Positions 45,416-56,270 of a DNA stretch of 64,000 bases are shown here, in pieces (the stretch's first letter is position 1; each line of letters begins with the position of its first letter). Source of the DNA: Haliotis asinina (lineage: Eukaryota; Mollusca; Gastropoda; Lepetellida; Haliotidae); NCBI RefSeq assembly GCF_037392515.1, contig NC_090280.1, positions 22,759,118 through 22,823,117 on the forward strand, written 5' to 3'. The translations under genes and the position numbers were made by a program. Below the pieces are notes generated by a model. It was not told the DNA's origin. It ran no database searches and saw only the letters and a program-made list of their open reading frames with translations.

Positions 45416-45758
45416 GTCCTACAACGGGGACCTGTCTACATCCAGTAACTTCCTGTCCATTGCTTCCCTGATAGTAGTAAGTACCAGCGTCATTGTAGAT
45501 GGTGAACCTCAGCTGTCCGGCCTGTGATGGGGAGTCCTCCCCCGGTGTATCTGATCTTGGTCCCGTAGCCGGTGTGACTGTTGTTGAGTCCCTCTAGCCG
45601 GTGTGAGCTAGGGATGACTACTGACAGTTTCTTAGATATCGAGCCATTCATAAACACGGAGTATATTGAGCTGGCGTTCTCCGGGTTCATGGTCATGGTA
45701 ACATCCTCGCCAACACGTGTAACAGTGTATCGGTATCCAGTTGTCATGGAGGCTAGAG
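45416..45758 (-). pseudogene. Broken V-like Ig exon (psi-V5)
   Basis: 343 nt with intact acceptor and GTGAGT donor. An extra C in a run of Cs shifts the frame at RYTG, and a 12-nt deletion removes the codons for VQDA just before strand F. Strand B again lacks Cys (VTMTM). This is the most altered of the three broken V exons, yet its signal exon is intact. Confidence 0.8.
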
Positions 45759-46024
45759 CTGCACTCAAACCAAATATTACTCATGAAAACAAGGCTAACA
45801 GTTGACATAAATATTCAAGCTCATCATTGAAGCCCGCTCAATATATTACAAGTTGATAGGTACATACCACATATGCAGGTACGCAAACGAATTGTGAATC
45901 AGAAATTAACGCGTCAAAATATCTAGTTTCTCTAAAAAAATATTTTCTTAGACAAAACTGGTCACTTATATAATGTCATGTAAAGCTCATTTAATGTGGT
46001 TTTTTTTAGCTGACAGGTACATAC

Positions 46025-46067
46025 CACACACATGTAAGCCCCAAAAGAGAATGTGAGCCACAGACAT
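46025..46067 (-). pseudogene. Signal exon of psi-V5
   Basis: 43 nt, ATG to GTATGT donor, encoding MSVAHILFWGLHVC. Start codon and donor are intact although the partner V exon is frameshifted. Confidence 0.6.
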
Positions 46068-46138
46068 GGCTACTAGCGTGGTAAATTCATACTGACACAT
46101 CACGCACCTTAACAATTGTTTTCATGAGATGAAATATT

Positions 46139-46161
46139 TAGTTTCGCTGGATAATATTTCC
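46139..46161 (-). promoter_or_regulatory. Conserved upstream block, psi-V5 copy
   Basis: Identical to the psi-V1 and psi-V3 copies of the 23-bp block; 72 nt before the ATG. Confidence 0.4.
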
Positions 46162-46307
46162 CTACAAAAAATGGGTAACTTCCCGTTGAATTTAAACACA
46201 TGCCTACGAGGTCTTAGCCTTTAGTAGTCAGTAACTAGTTGTTTACATTCATATGGACAGACAAGTAACATTGATGACAGACTACTCACAAATCTACCTT
46301 TGGTTGG

Positions 46308-46475
46308 TAATGTTGCAGCTATATCGCAGAGGTCTATATATAATCGAGTCTGTACCAGAGAATCCAGTGATCAACAGCATGAGCATCAACCTGGTCAATC
46401 GGAATACCATGGTATTTTTCAACCAGGTCAGTGAGTCACCCGATTCCGTTAGTCAGGCAGATTGTTTTATTCATT
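46308..46475 (+). mobile_element. SINE, partial copy upstream of psi-V5
   Basis: It contains GCAGCTATATCGCAGAGGTC, AATCGAGTCTGTACCAGAGA and CCAGTGATCAACAGCATGAG. Shared with 3961-4095 and 23967-24130. Confidence 0.75.
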
Positions 46476-47212
46476 ATGCGGGCAAGTGTGTCTATAATAC
46501 AGTTTACAAATACAGTTTACAAGTTTGAAGATATTGTGAGGGAATAATGCTGTCATATGGAATATTCGGCTGGAATAGTTAGTTGGCTATTATCAGCATT
46601 TTGTAGCAGTGAAAACTGTCGTATGTCGTATGTGCTGGTTTTTCTGACAAATGTGAAAAATGAGGTTTTCAGTTTGAGTTTCAGGCCGACCATTACAGTG
46701 TGGACGGTACAATTCTGTTATTGGTAATGAGCCGTGAGAATGAGCCGTGAGACTTTCATCACCTCACAGAAATTAGGCAAGCAACACTTCAGTATACTCT
46801 GCTTTTCTCGGCTGCCTTTATTGTATTTTCTCAAACCGGCCTGGATTGTCTCAACAAAGTCCCAAGTGCTGAAACTGCCACATGTTAAGACATTAATCGT
46901 AAGGTTGACCCGAGGGAGAAAAAAGTTCACTGACTGTAATGAGAAATTACAGGGATTCCACAGGAGGACAGAAGATGACTAAAGGGGGCGTCTAGAGGTC
47001 CGACGACGAAAGTACAGTTTTAGTTGTTCTGTGGCCACAAATGCCGCTACATATCCCTAACCAATATCTATTGTCTATCTAATTAGCACATGAGTTCAAT
47101 CCACGTGTAAACCTATTATTTAGTTTCATCCAGAGATGACAGAACTGTTTTATAATGGTTTGCCGAAAGGGATACGCATTTTAACTGGGATAAGACTGAA
47201 GTGGTTGTTTTA

Positions 47213-47224
47213 AAAAGTGGTGGT
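47213..47224. repeat. Target-site duplication, left copy
   Basis: AAAAGTGGTGGT, repeated exactly at 49518-49529 on the other side of the LINE. The uninterrupted site is recognisable in unit B near 25500. Confidence 0.8.
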
Positions 47225-47288
47225 TACAATATGACGTAATGCAAAGGATTCATTTTATGTCAGTTTTACAAACGGTTTTTTACTTGAT

Positions 47289-47693
47289 TTGTACTGCAGT
47301 AATAACGATTCCTACTGGAAATTACTTCGGTTCTGGATTAAAGATTCAGGATCCGTCATTTGTATTCCGCCTTTGAAACAAAATGATGCAGATGAAAATC
47401 CAACTTTATTCACTGATATGCAGAAAGCAGAGAAACTTAATCAGTATTTTCAGTCTATATCTAGTATTAACGAAGTAAACACTGATTTGCCATTCTCTGA
47501 CAAACGCACTGGTTCTATTTTGGATTGTGTAACTATTTATGTAAATGAAGTGTCTGATATAATCCAATGTTTACATCTTGAAAAAGCTTCTGGCCCGGAC
47601 AGAATCAGTCATAAGTTTCTTAAAAGTGTAGCACATTCAATAAGTATTCCACTATGCATGTTATTCAATCAATCATTAAAGACTCGTATATAA
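47289..47693 (+). pseudogene. LINE ORF2 remnant: pre-RT linker and first RT segment
   Basis: Open frame of 134 codons ending at TAA. It contains EKASGPDRISHKFLKSVAHS and IPLCMLFNQSLKT, the region before the reverse transcriptase palm. Confidence 0.75.
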
Positions 47694-47750
47694 ATCAAGT
47701 ATGAGGAAAGAATCACATGTAATTCCCTTATTAAAAAGGGCGACCGCTCA

Positions 47751-48967
47751 ATGGTCTCTAACTATCGACCTATATCCTTGATCAGTTGTGTGGGCAAGGT
47801 GTTTGAGACAGTGATGTTCAAACATCTGTACAACTATTTTCATGTAAATCAATTATTATTATATAAGTACCAATCAGGATTTCAGTCTGGTCATTCAACT
47901 GTCCATCAATTACTTGAAATTTATGACCAAATATGTGAGGCCTTAGATGATAAAAAAAACACTATTGTATGGTGTTTTGTGATGTCTCTAAAGCTTTTGA
48001 TCGTGTGTGGCCTAAAGGTTTATTGTTGAAATGAGAAAAGTACGGAATTCATGGTTCATTGTTAAATTGGCTAGCTGATTACATAAGTAATCGTTCACAA
48101 AGCGTCTTTGTAAATGGAGCCCTATCCAAGCCGAGGTATTTACAAGCTGGTGTCCCACAAGCTGATGACTTAGACTGCTTGACACGATTATTTGCTGATG
48201 ATTCGTCGCTAGGCTTATCTTCTCATGATCATCTATTCACTGGAAGAGAACTGAATTCAAACTTGGAAAGACTGCGGGCTTGGGCAAAGCGGTGGCTTAT
48301 AACATATAATCCTGATAAAACTGAGGCAATTATTTTCACCTTACATAATAATATTGAGGCATTCAATCTCTACTTCAACGGAGTTCTGGTCAAAACCGTT
48401 GAAAATCATAAACATTTGGGATTAACGTTTACAAAAGATTGTATATGGTCTGACCACATTGATAATATTGTAAAAACAACTTCAAAAATGATTTCTTCTC
48501 TACGTAAACTCAAATTATTATTACCGCGCTGTGTATTGAATAGAATATATGTCATGTTCATAAGACCCCATTTCGAATATGCGTGTGAGGTATGGGATGG
48601 GTGTGCTCAATACCAAGCAAATAGATTAGAACAACTGCAATTAGAAGCAGCAAGAATTGTAACAGGCTCACCCAAATATACACATCATGAACATATGTAT
48701 CATGAAACTGGTTGGGAATCTTTAGCAGATCGTAGGAGAAAGCGAAAACGTTGTCTTTTTTACAAAATACAGCATAATATGGCACCATCGTACCTTAATG
48801 ATCTTGTTCCTGGGAAGGTAGCGTCTAAAAGTAACTATAATCTTCGTAACTCCGACGATGTCTCGCTTCCCTTCTCCCGTTTGAAGTTTTCTTATAATTC
48901 ATATTTTCCATCCAAAATTAGAATGTGGAATGAATTTCCAGTTGAAGTTAGAAAAGCGTGTCACTGA
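47751..48967 (+). pseudogene. LINE ORF2 remnant: reverse transcriptase
   Basis: Two frames (47751-48029 and 48059-48967) separated by a frameshift and a TGA. The second covers LLNWLADYISNRSQSVFVNG, GVPQ, FADDSS, a thumb region (KHLGLTFTKD) and FIRPHFEYACEVWDG. The segment between GVPQ and FADD is missing, so no active enzyme is expected. Confidence 0.8.
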
Positions 48968-49296
48968 ATTCTTTTAAATCAAATATTGTTGTAACACAAA
49001 ACACAGCTCCCAAATACTTTGATTTTGGACCGAGAATCACTAATATCACCCTTACAAAACTACGTTACATGTGTAGTCAACTGAATTTCGATCTATTCCG
49101 TGCTGGCATAATAAATAACCCCAAATTTTCTTGTAGATATATATGTGAAAATTCTCATCATTACCTATTTGGCTGTCAACTATATACTCAACAGAGATCT
49201 ACCATGATGGCTAATTTACGCAGTGTTACCAATGTTACTATAAACTCCGAGTTACTGCTACGTGGCAATGCAGATCTGACTGATCATGCAAATTAA
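48958..49296 (+). pseudogene. LINE ORF2 C-terminal remnant
   Basis: Open frame of 112 codons overlapping the previous one in another phase. It contains a Cys-x3-Cys-x3-His-x5-Cys-like pattern (CRYICENSHHYLFGC), as in many animal LINE tails. Confidence 0.7.
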
Positions 49297-49517
49297 AACA
49301 TATTTAAACTTGTTCAAACATATATTTGTCAATCAAAAAAAATTCTTAATTATTGCAATTGCCCCAATCTTTCTCATCTTTCTGTTCTTGTCTGTCCATC
49401 TTGTATAATGAATGTAAATAATATCATGTAAATACTACGGAGAAGGTGTTCTAAGTTGTACAACATGTACCCAATCCTTTTCTCATGAATAAAATATGTT
49501 TAAAACAAAAACAAAAC

Positions 49518-49529
49518 AAAAGTGGTGGT
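49518..49529. repeat. Target-site duplication, right copy
   Basis: AAAAGTGGTGGT, the partner of 47213-47224. Confidence 0.8.
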
Positions 49530-50690
49530 ATTCCTTTGAGAAGTGGTAACTGGTATAACTTGAGGGAAATGTCTCGAGTGCGTGCCATTGTATATGTATT
49601 TGGGTATTAAATGCTTCTCCTAATATGTTATTGTGGAATAAGCATATTTGATATGTGCTATTGAAAACAGAAGATCTTAAAGCTAACTGACCATAAACAT
49701 GTCAAAGTTCACACTGGTAACGAGTATCCGGGCCCAGTATTTCTAAAGCCTAGAGAGCCATGCGTTGTGCGTTTATCTATATTGAATGTATATCTCCCAG
49801 GGTCAAATCCCCTGCCATATATGTCCTTGTCTAATACTTGGGACTGCCCGTCGTTGCTTCGTGTCTAACGTTACTTTCTTCTAGTCCCAGAAGTCCTTAC
49901 TGGTGCTATTCTGTGTTAGCTTTAATCTAATGGACATCTCTTTATTATTGCCTTTCCTTGGCACTAACATCAGGTTGATGTGGAACAGTGCAAACTTTAT
50001 CATATGACTCATATGTTTGAGATTGTTCAATCAATACTGTTAACCCTATGCTGTTTTGTGAACATGTAGATTGTGTGAACGTCCACCGTGGTGATGTGTA
50101 GAGTATTAAGTAAACAATTTCATAACTTGTATACTTTTCAATGTTATCGTGACCATTGTAGCATATGTGGCAAATCTACATGTGATGGTTAGGTTCTTTG
50201 ATAGCTGATTGCTTTGTGAACATGCTGTTATGATGAATTGTAAACTATTCTGTCAATGCCTGACTACGTAGCACATCAGTCAGTTACTGGCCGTTTATTT
50301 ACGAGGGGATATCAAAAAGGTTTTAATTGTCACCAAGACGTTTTCATAGTAGAAACTTCAGTTTTGATTGTTGGTCTTTAAGACATCTTTACATTGTCAC
50401 CATCCAGAGTTACACGTTTCTTCCAACATTTCTTGACCTTGTGTAGACCCCTTAAATAGACCACCTAATTTCATGGAAAACCAACACTCCACCTCTTCAA
50501 CAGTATCTTCAAAATACTATTAGGTGTGTAGTGTTTGATATTATATTTGTCAGTGTGTTCAGAAAGCGTAAGAGTTTAGTCTTTTTCATAAAACAGGTTA
50601 AAGCTGCTATACTAATTGAAAAACTGTGTTTTCACATTATCGATGTTGATGAAATAAAACATAAATTTTATGAAATGAAAATGAAAGGTA
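49530..50690. other. Spacer downstream of gene C
   Basis: No gene supported. Blocks match units A and B, but about 2.4 kb present in A (roughly 7190-9205 and 9225-9630) is missing here. Confidence 0.5.
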
Positions 50691-50694
50691 CAGC

Positions 50695-50700
50695 TTTATT
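50695..50700 (-). promoter_or_regulatory. Poly(A) signal of gene C
   Basis: AATAAA on the minus strand, 494 nt past the stop codon, matching those of genes A and B. Confidence 0.6.
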
Positions 50701-51069
50701 GATTGATCAAAACTGTTTTTGCCAAGTCAGTGTTGTTGATATGCTATGATATACGGTGAGTAAAGCTCAAAGCTTTTCCTCACAAGCGTCCGCTTTCTGA
50801 AACGACATAATGTTCGGTAACTGCATACATCATGGCGTTGTACAGACAACATTCGCCGGGTATGTAAAGGACAAGCAGGAACAAATCTCACATTTCTGTG
50901 GATATCGGTACAGTCCTCTTTAAGAGTACCTCTGTAAAAGAGGCAATCGTGGAAAACATTTTCTCTTATTGGGTGTGTAGTAAGTGGAGTACTCTTGTTT
51001 TTCCAGCTGAAATGATGAGCTAGCTGAGGTGTTAAACTGTATAGGTTCTGTGGAAGAAGTTGAAGAGTG

Positions 51070-51275
51070 GAGAGACGTATAGATGTGGAACTGTTCCGTC
51101 AGTTTAGGCTTCACCTGGTACTGTGATCCTCTGTTGAGGAAGATGAAGAGTGGTGAGACGTGTAGATGTGGAACTGAAATGTCAGTATAGGCTTCACCTG
51201 GTACTGTTGCCATGTGCTGAGGAAGATGAAGGATAGAGAGACGTGTAGATGTAGAACTGTTCCCTCAGGGGTAGC
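51070..51275 (-). repeat. 83-bp minisatellite in the 3' end of gene C (3 units)
   Basis: Unit starts at 51091, 51174 and 51257, each 83 bp apart. More diverged between units than in A. The right-most is the coding copy. Confidence 0.85.
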
Positions 51276-51377
51276 TCGTAATCATGTAGAGGTAAGAAAT
51301 CGTTGTTGGAAGCACGAGGTACACCAATGAAGTCATGGGATAATCTCTCTGCCATCACAGTAAGGTAGTCACCACAT
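51194..51377 (-). CDS. Gene C last coding exon: cytoplasmic tail
   Basis: 184 nt, same length and phase as A and B, open to TGA. Residues CGDYLTVMAERLSHDF, then FLPLHDYELPLREQF and YIYTSL. The distal YTSL is kept, the proximal YxxL is lost (Pro at +3), the paired Tyr before it is His, and the dileucine is lost. Confidence 0.78.
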
Positions 51378-51723
51378 CTGTAATTACAACATTACACTTA
51401 TATTGCCCTTAATTTTGACTTGTCCATAAGTGCCTGCATTTTTCTTTCAAGTAGTGTGCAGTGGAAATCACCTCCCACTTCAACCATGATCATACATTTC
51501 CTACCCTTTTTTAACAAATTGTGCATAAGTTACATAGATACATTTGTTACTTTTTCAGTCATTTCCACAGTTAATCTGTGAAGGCTTATAGTCTAAGATT
51601 TCTGAAGTAAGTTGAGTAAATGGTGTTTCACACCAAAGACAACAATCGTTTATTTGATGACTTGTTCTCTGGTTATTACGATGTCTGACATACGAGTCCA
51701 GATGAAAACGTAAAAACATGTAC

Positions 51724-51739
51724 CTGTTGTCCTGGTTCT
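51724..51739 (-). CDS. Gene C 16-nt microexon
   Basis: Identical to the A and B microexons; acceptor ACATGCAG, donor GTACAT. Confidence 0.72.
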
Positions 51740-51876
51740 CTGCATGTAAAACAAAAGACAAACTTGAACATTTCTGAACAGATCGGTTCGTCCACACAGA
51801 GTAACAGTAAAGAATAAGTCGCTTTTAGAATAGTCCATCAACATCACCAAAACCAGAACACCACAATTGCGCTTCA

Positions 51877-51950
51877 TGATAACCATGTGGGGAATCGAAC
51901 CTAAGTCTTTGGCGTGAACACCTTATCCAGTGGCCTACCGACCACTTCCG
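51877..51950 (-). repeat. tRNA-like sequence, unit C
   Basis: Third copy of the tRNA-like stretch in the TM2 to 16-nt intron. The B box is partly kept (GTTCGATTCC). Confidence 0.45.
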
Positions 51951-52263
51951 TAATGAATCGAAAAATCAAAAAAACATTTACAAACTAAAATGAGGACACA
52001 TTTTGCAGCACATGAAGGTGAACCGCGGATATGCTCCCATACTGTTCGACGCTGCTTTCAGCAATATCCCACCAATACTACGCTTGTCTGAAATATGCCG
52101 AGAACACCCGGATTGTAACCTGTTGTAACATGCATGGTTGTATAAGACAGGTTCTGACCAGATCGTGCACGTTGGGGTAATATTGTGTCGTCTGTGGTGT
52201 GTTGGGAATTGTAGGGGGTTGACACTTACATTGCATGCAAAAATATTCATGCATTCTTTGTAC

Positions 52264-52380
52264 CTTTTACGTCCTTGCAGACAAGAACAGCGACTGCTGC
52301 CACCACCACTGCCACAGCAGTCAGCATAACGGAGCAGACAGCTACGACAGGGACGATGTCGTCTACGTTTGCTTCACCCT
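52264..52380 (-). CDS. Gene C TM2 exon
   Basis: 117 nt, phase 1-1. Stalk EGEANVDD with the helix after IVPVVAVCSVMLTAVAVVV, end VCKDVKG. Open. Confidence 0.75.
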
Positions 52381-52892
52381 CTGATATAAGACACATATAA
52401 GATGACACATATCTGTGTTAAGTATGACAATTCAAGTGACAATACAGCGACGTATTCACCATGGAGTATTGTCTTGTTCCTATTAAAGCATTAATCAACT
52501 TTATGGCATAAATAATGTTTTTAAACTGAGGAAATAGTATTTTTTCTCTACAGGAACGGTAAAGTAATAAAGTAAGCAAGCCATGAATAAGGAAGAATCA
52601 TTCGGGATGACCGTTACAGCTGTCCAGACTAGTGGATCCTTTTCCCCAACACGACCCATCACCAATTTCTGGTTGAACACTGAAAAATGTCTTAAGTATT
52701 GGGACATCTAGAATATCAACGAATTTGACTCTATTTACAATGTTGTAGCTATTCTATTATGGCTATTTCAAACTAAATAATCGGGGGTTTTGGTATCTTT
52801 CCTTGGTTTGAGACACGACTCCTGTTCCAGGCTTCAGACATTAGACAGTTCGAGCTACGTTTCATTATACCATACACGGTAGTTCGTGTTTC

Positions 52893-53045
52893 ACAGCCCA
52901 TGCACTGTCTGTAAATTATCGAGTCTCGTCCAGACAATCCAGTGATCAACAGCATGACCACCGATCTGCTCAAATGGGAACCGATGACATGTGGGCATTG
53001 CAAGCATGGGTATCTGAAGGCTATCTACCCCAGATCTTCAAGGGT
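52893..53045 (+). mobile_element. SINE, partial copy private to unit C
   Basis: It carries AATTATCGAGTCTCGTCCAG and AACCGATGACATGTG, then jumps to the 3' end of the family. No counterpart in A or B. Confidence 0.7.
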
Positions 53046-53319
53046 CCTTCAGATGGGAGATAGGTCGAGCTACGTTCACTCGACATATTAGTACCCTATA
53101 CGGCAGTTCGAGTTTCACAGTCGTTACAAATCACGCTAGTTGTTAACCTTCAGACACCAACCTTCTATTTCCTGGTAGCTCCCATCGTTTTCGTCTTCCC
53201 AGTGATACGACACCAGGCTGATGAAAGTGAACATTGAACGTGAGCATAATGAGAGGAAATTATTAAGCTGGGACGCACTCTCAATTTATATCGCGCCCCA
53301 AATCGTGTATATTCTTGCC

Positions 53320-53480
53320 TGATTGGTTTGTTGTTTAACGCCACAATCAGCAATATCAAAGATATATGTCGACGGTCTGTAAATAAATGGTTCTGGGCCA
53401 GACAATCCAGTGTTCAACAGCATAACCATCGATCCGGTTCGTCAGCTTTCGCGACAAGTATGGGTTGATGAAAATCACTT
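53320..53480 (+). mobile_element. SINE, diverged copy in the E2-TM2 intron (unit C)
   Basis: It retains GCCACAATCAGCAATATC and AATCCAGTGTTCAACAGCAT. Orthologous to 12413-12575 and 31512-31660. Confidence 0.7.
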
Positions 53481-53554
53481 TACCACGGGTAATTACACCT
53501 ATGTGGTGATGAAATATTTATTCATCTTACTTGAAGATTGATGAACATACTCAC

Positions 53555-53576
53555 CGATGACGAGCACATCCTCTCT
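53555..53576 (-). CDS. Gene C microexon E2 (22 nt)
   Basis: Identical to E2 of genes A and B (REDVLVI in phase 0). Because CT1 leaves in the wrong phase here, its use in frame is doubtful. Confidence 0.5.
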
Positions 53577-54451
53577 CTGAAAGTTTAAAGTGTGTGGAAA
53601 CAATTATGCATTCAAAATTAACTAATTAATTACTAACTTTAAGTTTCATCACGGATGTATTGTGCACATCTGTATATACCACCCCCGTACATTGCACACT
53701 GATGTTATTATTTTTCTCTACTTAGAAGTTTAAGAGTTTAAGAGATACTTTACATCATACGGCATTAGTTTCAGTAGGTCAATCACTGCTCATAGTTGTC
53801 AGAATTTGAAAATGCTTATACAACTTTAGTTTTGTATGTTGACAGCTTACCAAAAGTCCAAGACTGCTTTTCAGACATTGTACATAACACTACCCCTTTA
53901 ATAATTCGTATGACCTGTTTAACGTCATCGGAATCAACTGACGTGGAGTACAACAATGACGTCCAGCACCAACCTGCTATCTCCTCGTAGCCTCCGTCTG
54001 TGTCTGCGTCACGGGTGTATGTGACAACGCTAGGGGAAAGAAATGTAGAAAGTGGTCGGAATCAAGGATATTTAAAAAAAACAAAAACAATCCGCTTTCC
54101 TTAGACACAGAATCTTGCAAAGGACAAGATAGTTGTAACAGTTAAATGCATGAATGTGTTCACAAAAAGGGTAAGCACGTTCTGAGTTATGGGTAGTTAA
54201 GGATCTTCTAACATTTGCCTGAAATGACAAAAACTGTGATACCAGCAGCTCATTAGCTCATTGTGCTATTAATTCAGATTGGGTTCAGTATTCCATATAT
54301 ACTGCTACTGATTAGTGTAGCATAGCCAATAAAATCACTGTGTTTGTAATTAAGTGTTTCTACAGTAACTTGGAAAAATAGCAGATACTACGAAGTTTTA
54401 AGTCAGTTGTTTAGTCATTTGTCTTACTTGTACCTGATAGCAGGTACTCAC

Positions 54452-54473
54452 CTATTAAATGTGTATCCTTTAC
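54452..54473 (-). CDS. Gene C microexon E1 (22 nt)
   Basis: VKDTHLI in phase 0. Both splice sites are kept. It differs from A and B at several bases. Confidence 0.5.
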
Positions 54474-55283
54474 CTGAAACAAATAAGTCTGTGCAAATAG
54501 TTACATATGCGCAATGTTAGATGAAAAATATAAGATAAACAAATTTCCCGTATAGTTAGAAATAAACAACTTGAAATTTGTAGACCGACATGCTTTTTTA
54601 ACAAATGTCGATTAAAATTAGTGTCTTCGAGACTGAAGGTCATTAAATCTGTAAATATGTGCACACTGTTGATTCATATCCTCTTCAAGCACCTTGGCTT
54701 GATTCCATACTGAACTACTTCTGAAACCCCAGCATACCATTATTATCATTAATCATGGAAGATGTAAAACGAATTTTGAACCCAAACTGTGCTTGAAGTA
54801 ATCTGACTTTGACAGATAAACACGATGCACATTAAGAAATGCGTGCATTCCTGTCTGGTGACGTGATCCACCATTTGCTGAAAATGACCATTTTACCTGC
54901 AAATCACGTAGAAATACATAAAACGTGGCGTTTCCACAACACATTGTCAGATCAGTCAACTGTGTATCAAAATGATACCGAAAGTTTCAACAGCACCAAA
55001 TTGTTGTGATCGAGCACACCCTTGACAACCATTTGTCCAGCCAGAGATCACCACATTTTCTTCACTCATTGAAGGAACAGGACTGAGTGTATTCTCTTCA
55101 CAAGTCCTGATTTCATCTCAGTCAGGGGTATAGAAGGATCACACTGACGTGGAAAGTGTAACGCTGACTGTTGAGTTCAGCAGGGTTGATGGAAGCGTAC
55201 TGATCTGTAGAGAGACTGGTAGTCATGACAGGACACATATACACGTCTGTTGTGGTCGAGTTACAGCTCAAACGCATACATAC

Positions 55284-55386
55284 TGAGAGCCACTGTTGTT
55301 TCTGTTCCCAACATGGCGGAGATCAGCGCCTCCACATTTTGCAGAAGGATTATGCAAATGATGGCCATACCCGTTACTGACATTGA
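55284..55386 (-). pseudogene. Gene C cytoplasmic exon CT1, frameshifted
   Basis: 103 nt with acceptor TTTCACAG and donor GTATGT. It begins like A and B (NVSNGYGHHLHNPSAKC), but one base is missing after DL, so the end (PCWEKERLLFS in B) is lost and the exit phase becomes 2. Splicing to E1 would then give a TAA. Confidence 0.6.
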
Positions 55387-55919
55387 CTGTGAAACCTTTG
55401 ACCACGGTTGGAAATAAGTTTGACCCCCTTCAACGTTATCGTTAATTCATTTTTGCACTAATTTGAGAATGATTACTTTAGCTTTTATTTGTGTTTCAAT
55501 CCTCATTGACAATTTCAGTGTCAACGGGGACAAGTTCTTTTCTTCGTGTACCACGGACATTAAACATTTTATCCCAGTGGTGCGTTTCTAAAGTAGTTCA
55601 GTATACTTGCACCGCCTTCTCTTACAATTTATCCTCTCTCTCAAACTCCTCCTTAAAGGCCGGTCTCAGACTCCATCTCCCCACAAGAGACTTAATGACA
55701 CCACCAAGGACAATTTAATATTTAATCAAGATACACCACAGACACGTTGCAAATCAGACCTGGGCAGGATCAGTCACTATAGATAGGACAAAATGATCAT
55801 ATCGTCGAAAATGTCAGTATGAATGGATATACTTATCAGCTAGCTTTCTACTGAGTGTGAGTGGAAATAGACATCTAGACATCAGGCGCTACATACAAAA
55901 GTATTGTTATATGCTTTGC

Positions 55920-56050
55920 TCTGGACACCTCATTCACCCCACCCATCCACCCCCTGCCCCCAAACCCCACCCAGCCACCAACAACGCCCACCATCCCTCC
56001 TCGCCACCCACCCCCTTCACCCTTCACCCTTCCTCACCACCTCGCCCTTA
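55920..56050. repeat. C-rich CACCC stretch
   Basis: A pyrimidine- and C-rich run (CACCCACC-like). Open frames through it are compositional. Confidence 0.7.
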
Positions 56051-56147
56051 TCCCTGACTGTCATACATTATTCACCACATATAAGAATGTGCAGTTGGAT
56101 AACTTAGTGACGATGCATACGCGCACACACTCAGGCAAGAGTATTAC

Positions 56148-56270
56148 CTCCACGTCTGCGGTTTCTACAAACAACAAATATGACGACAACGGCGATGACC
56201 ACGATCAGGACGGAGCAGACAGCAGTCACGGGGACGATGGAAACGACATCAGATTCAGTAACCTCACGTG
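56148..56270 (-). CDS. Gene C TM1 exon
   Basis: 123 nt, phase 1-1, between TTTCAG and GTAATA. It has a helix starting VVSIVPVTAVCSVLIVVIAV and ends CRNRRRG. Open. Confidence 0.75.

Larger units (their letters stand above)
47225..49517 (+). mobile_element. 5'-truncated non-LTR retrotransposon (LINE)
   Basis: The element starts inside ORF2, after the endonuclease region, and ends in an A-rich tail (AAACAAAAACAAAACAAAA) next to the right target-site copy. Left to right it encodes a linker, the reverse transcriptase fingers (NYRPISLISCVGKVFE; YQSGFQSGHSTVHQL), the palm (SKAFDRVWPKG after a +1 shift), the FADD box (LFADDSS) and a C-terminal Cys/His region (CRYICENSHHYLFGCQLY). A frameshift, an in-frame TGA (LLLK-stop-EKYG), and a deletion between GVPQ and FADD that removes the conserved G.vLgPlLF segment make it inactive. 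It resembles Jockey/CR1-type elements. Present only in unit C, so younger than the unit duplications. Confidence 0.88.
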
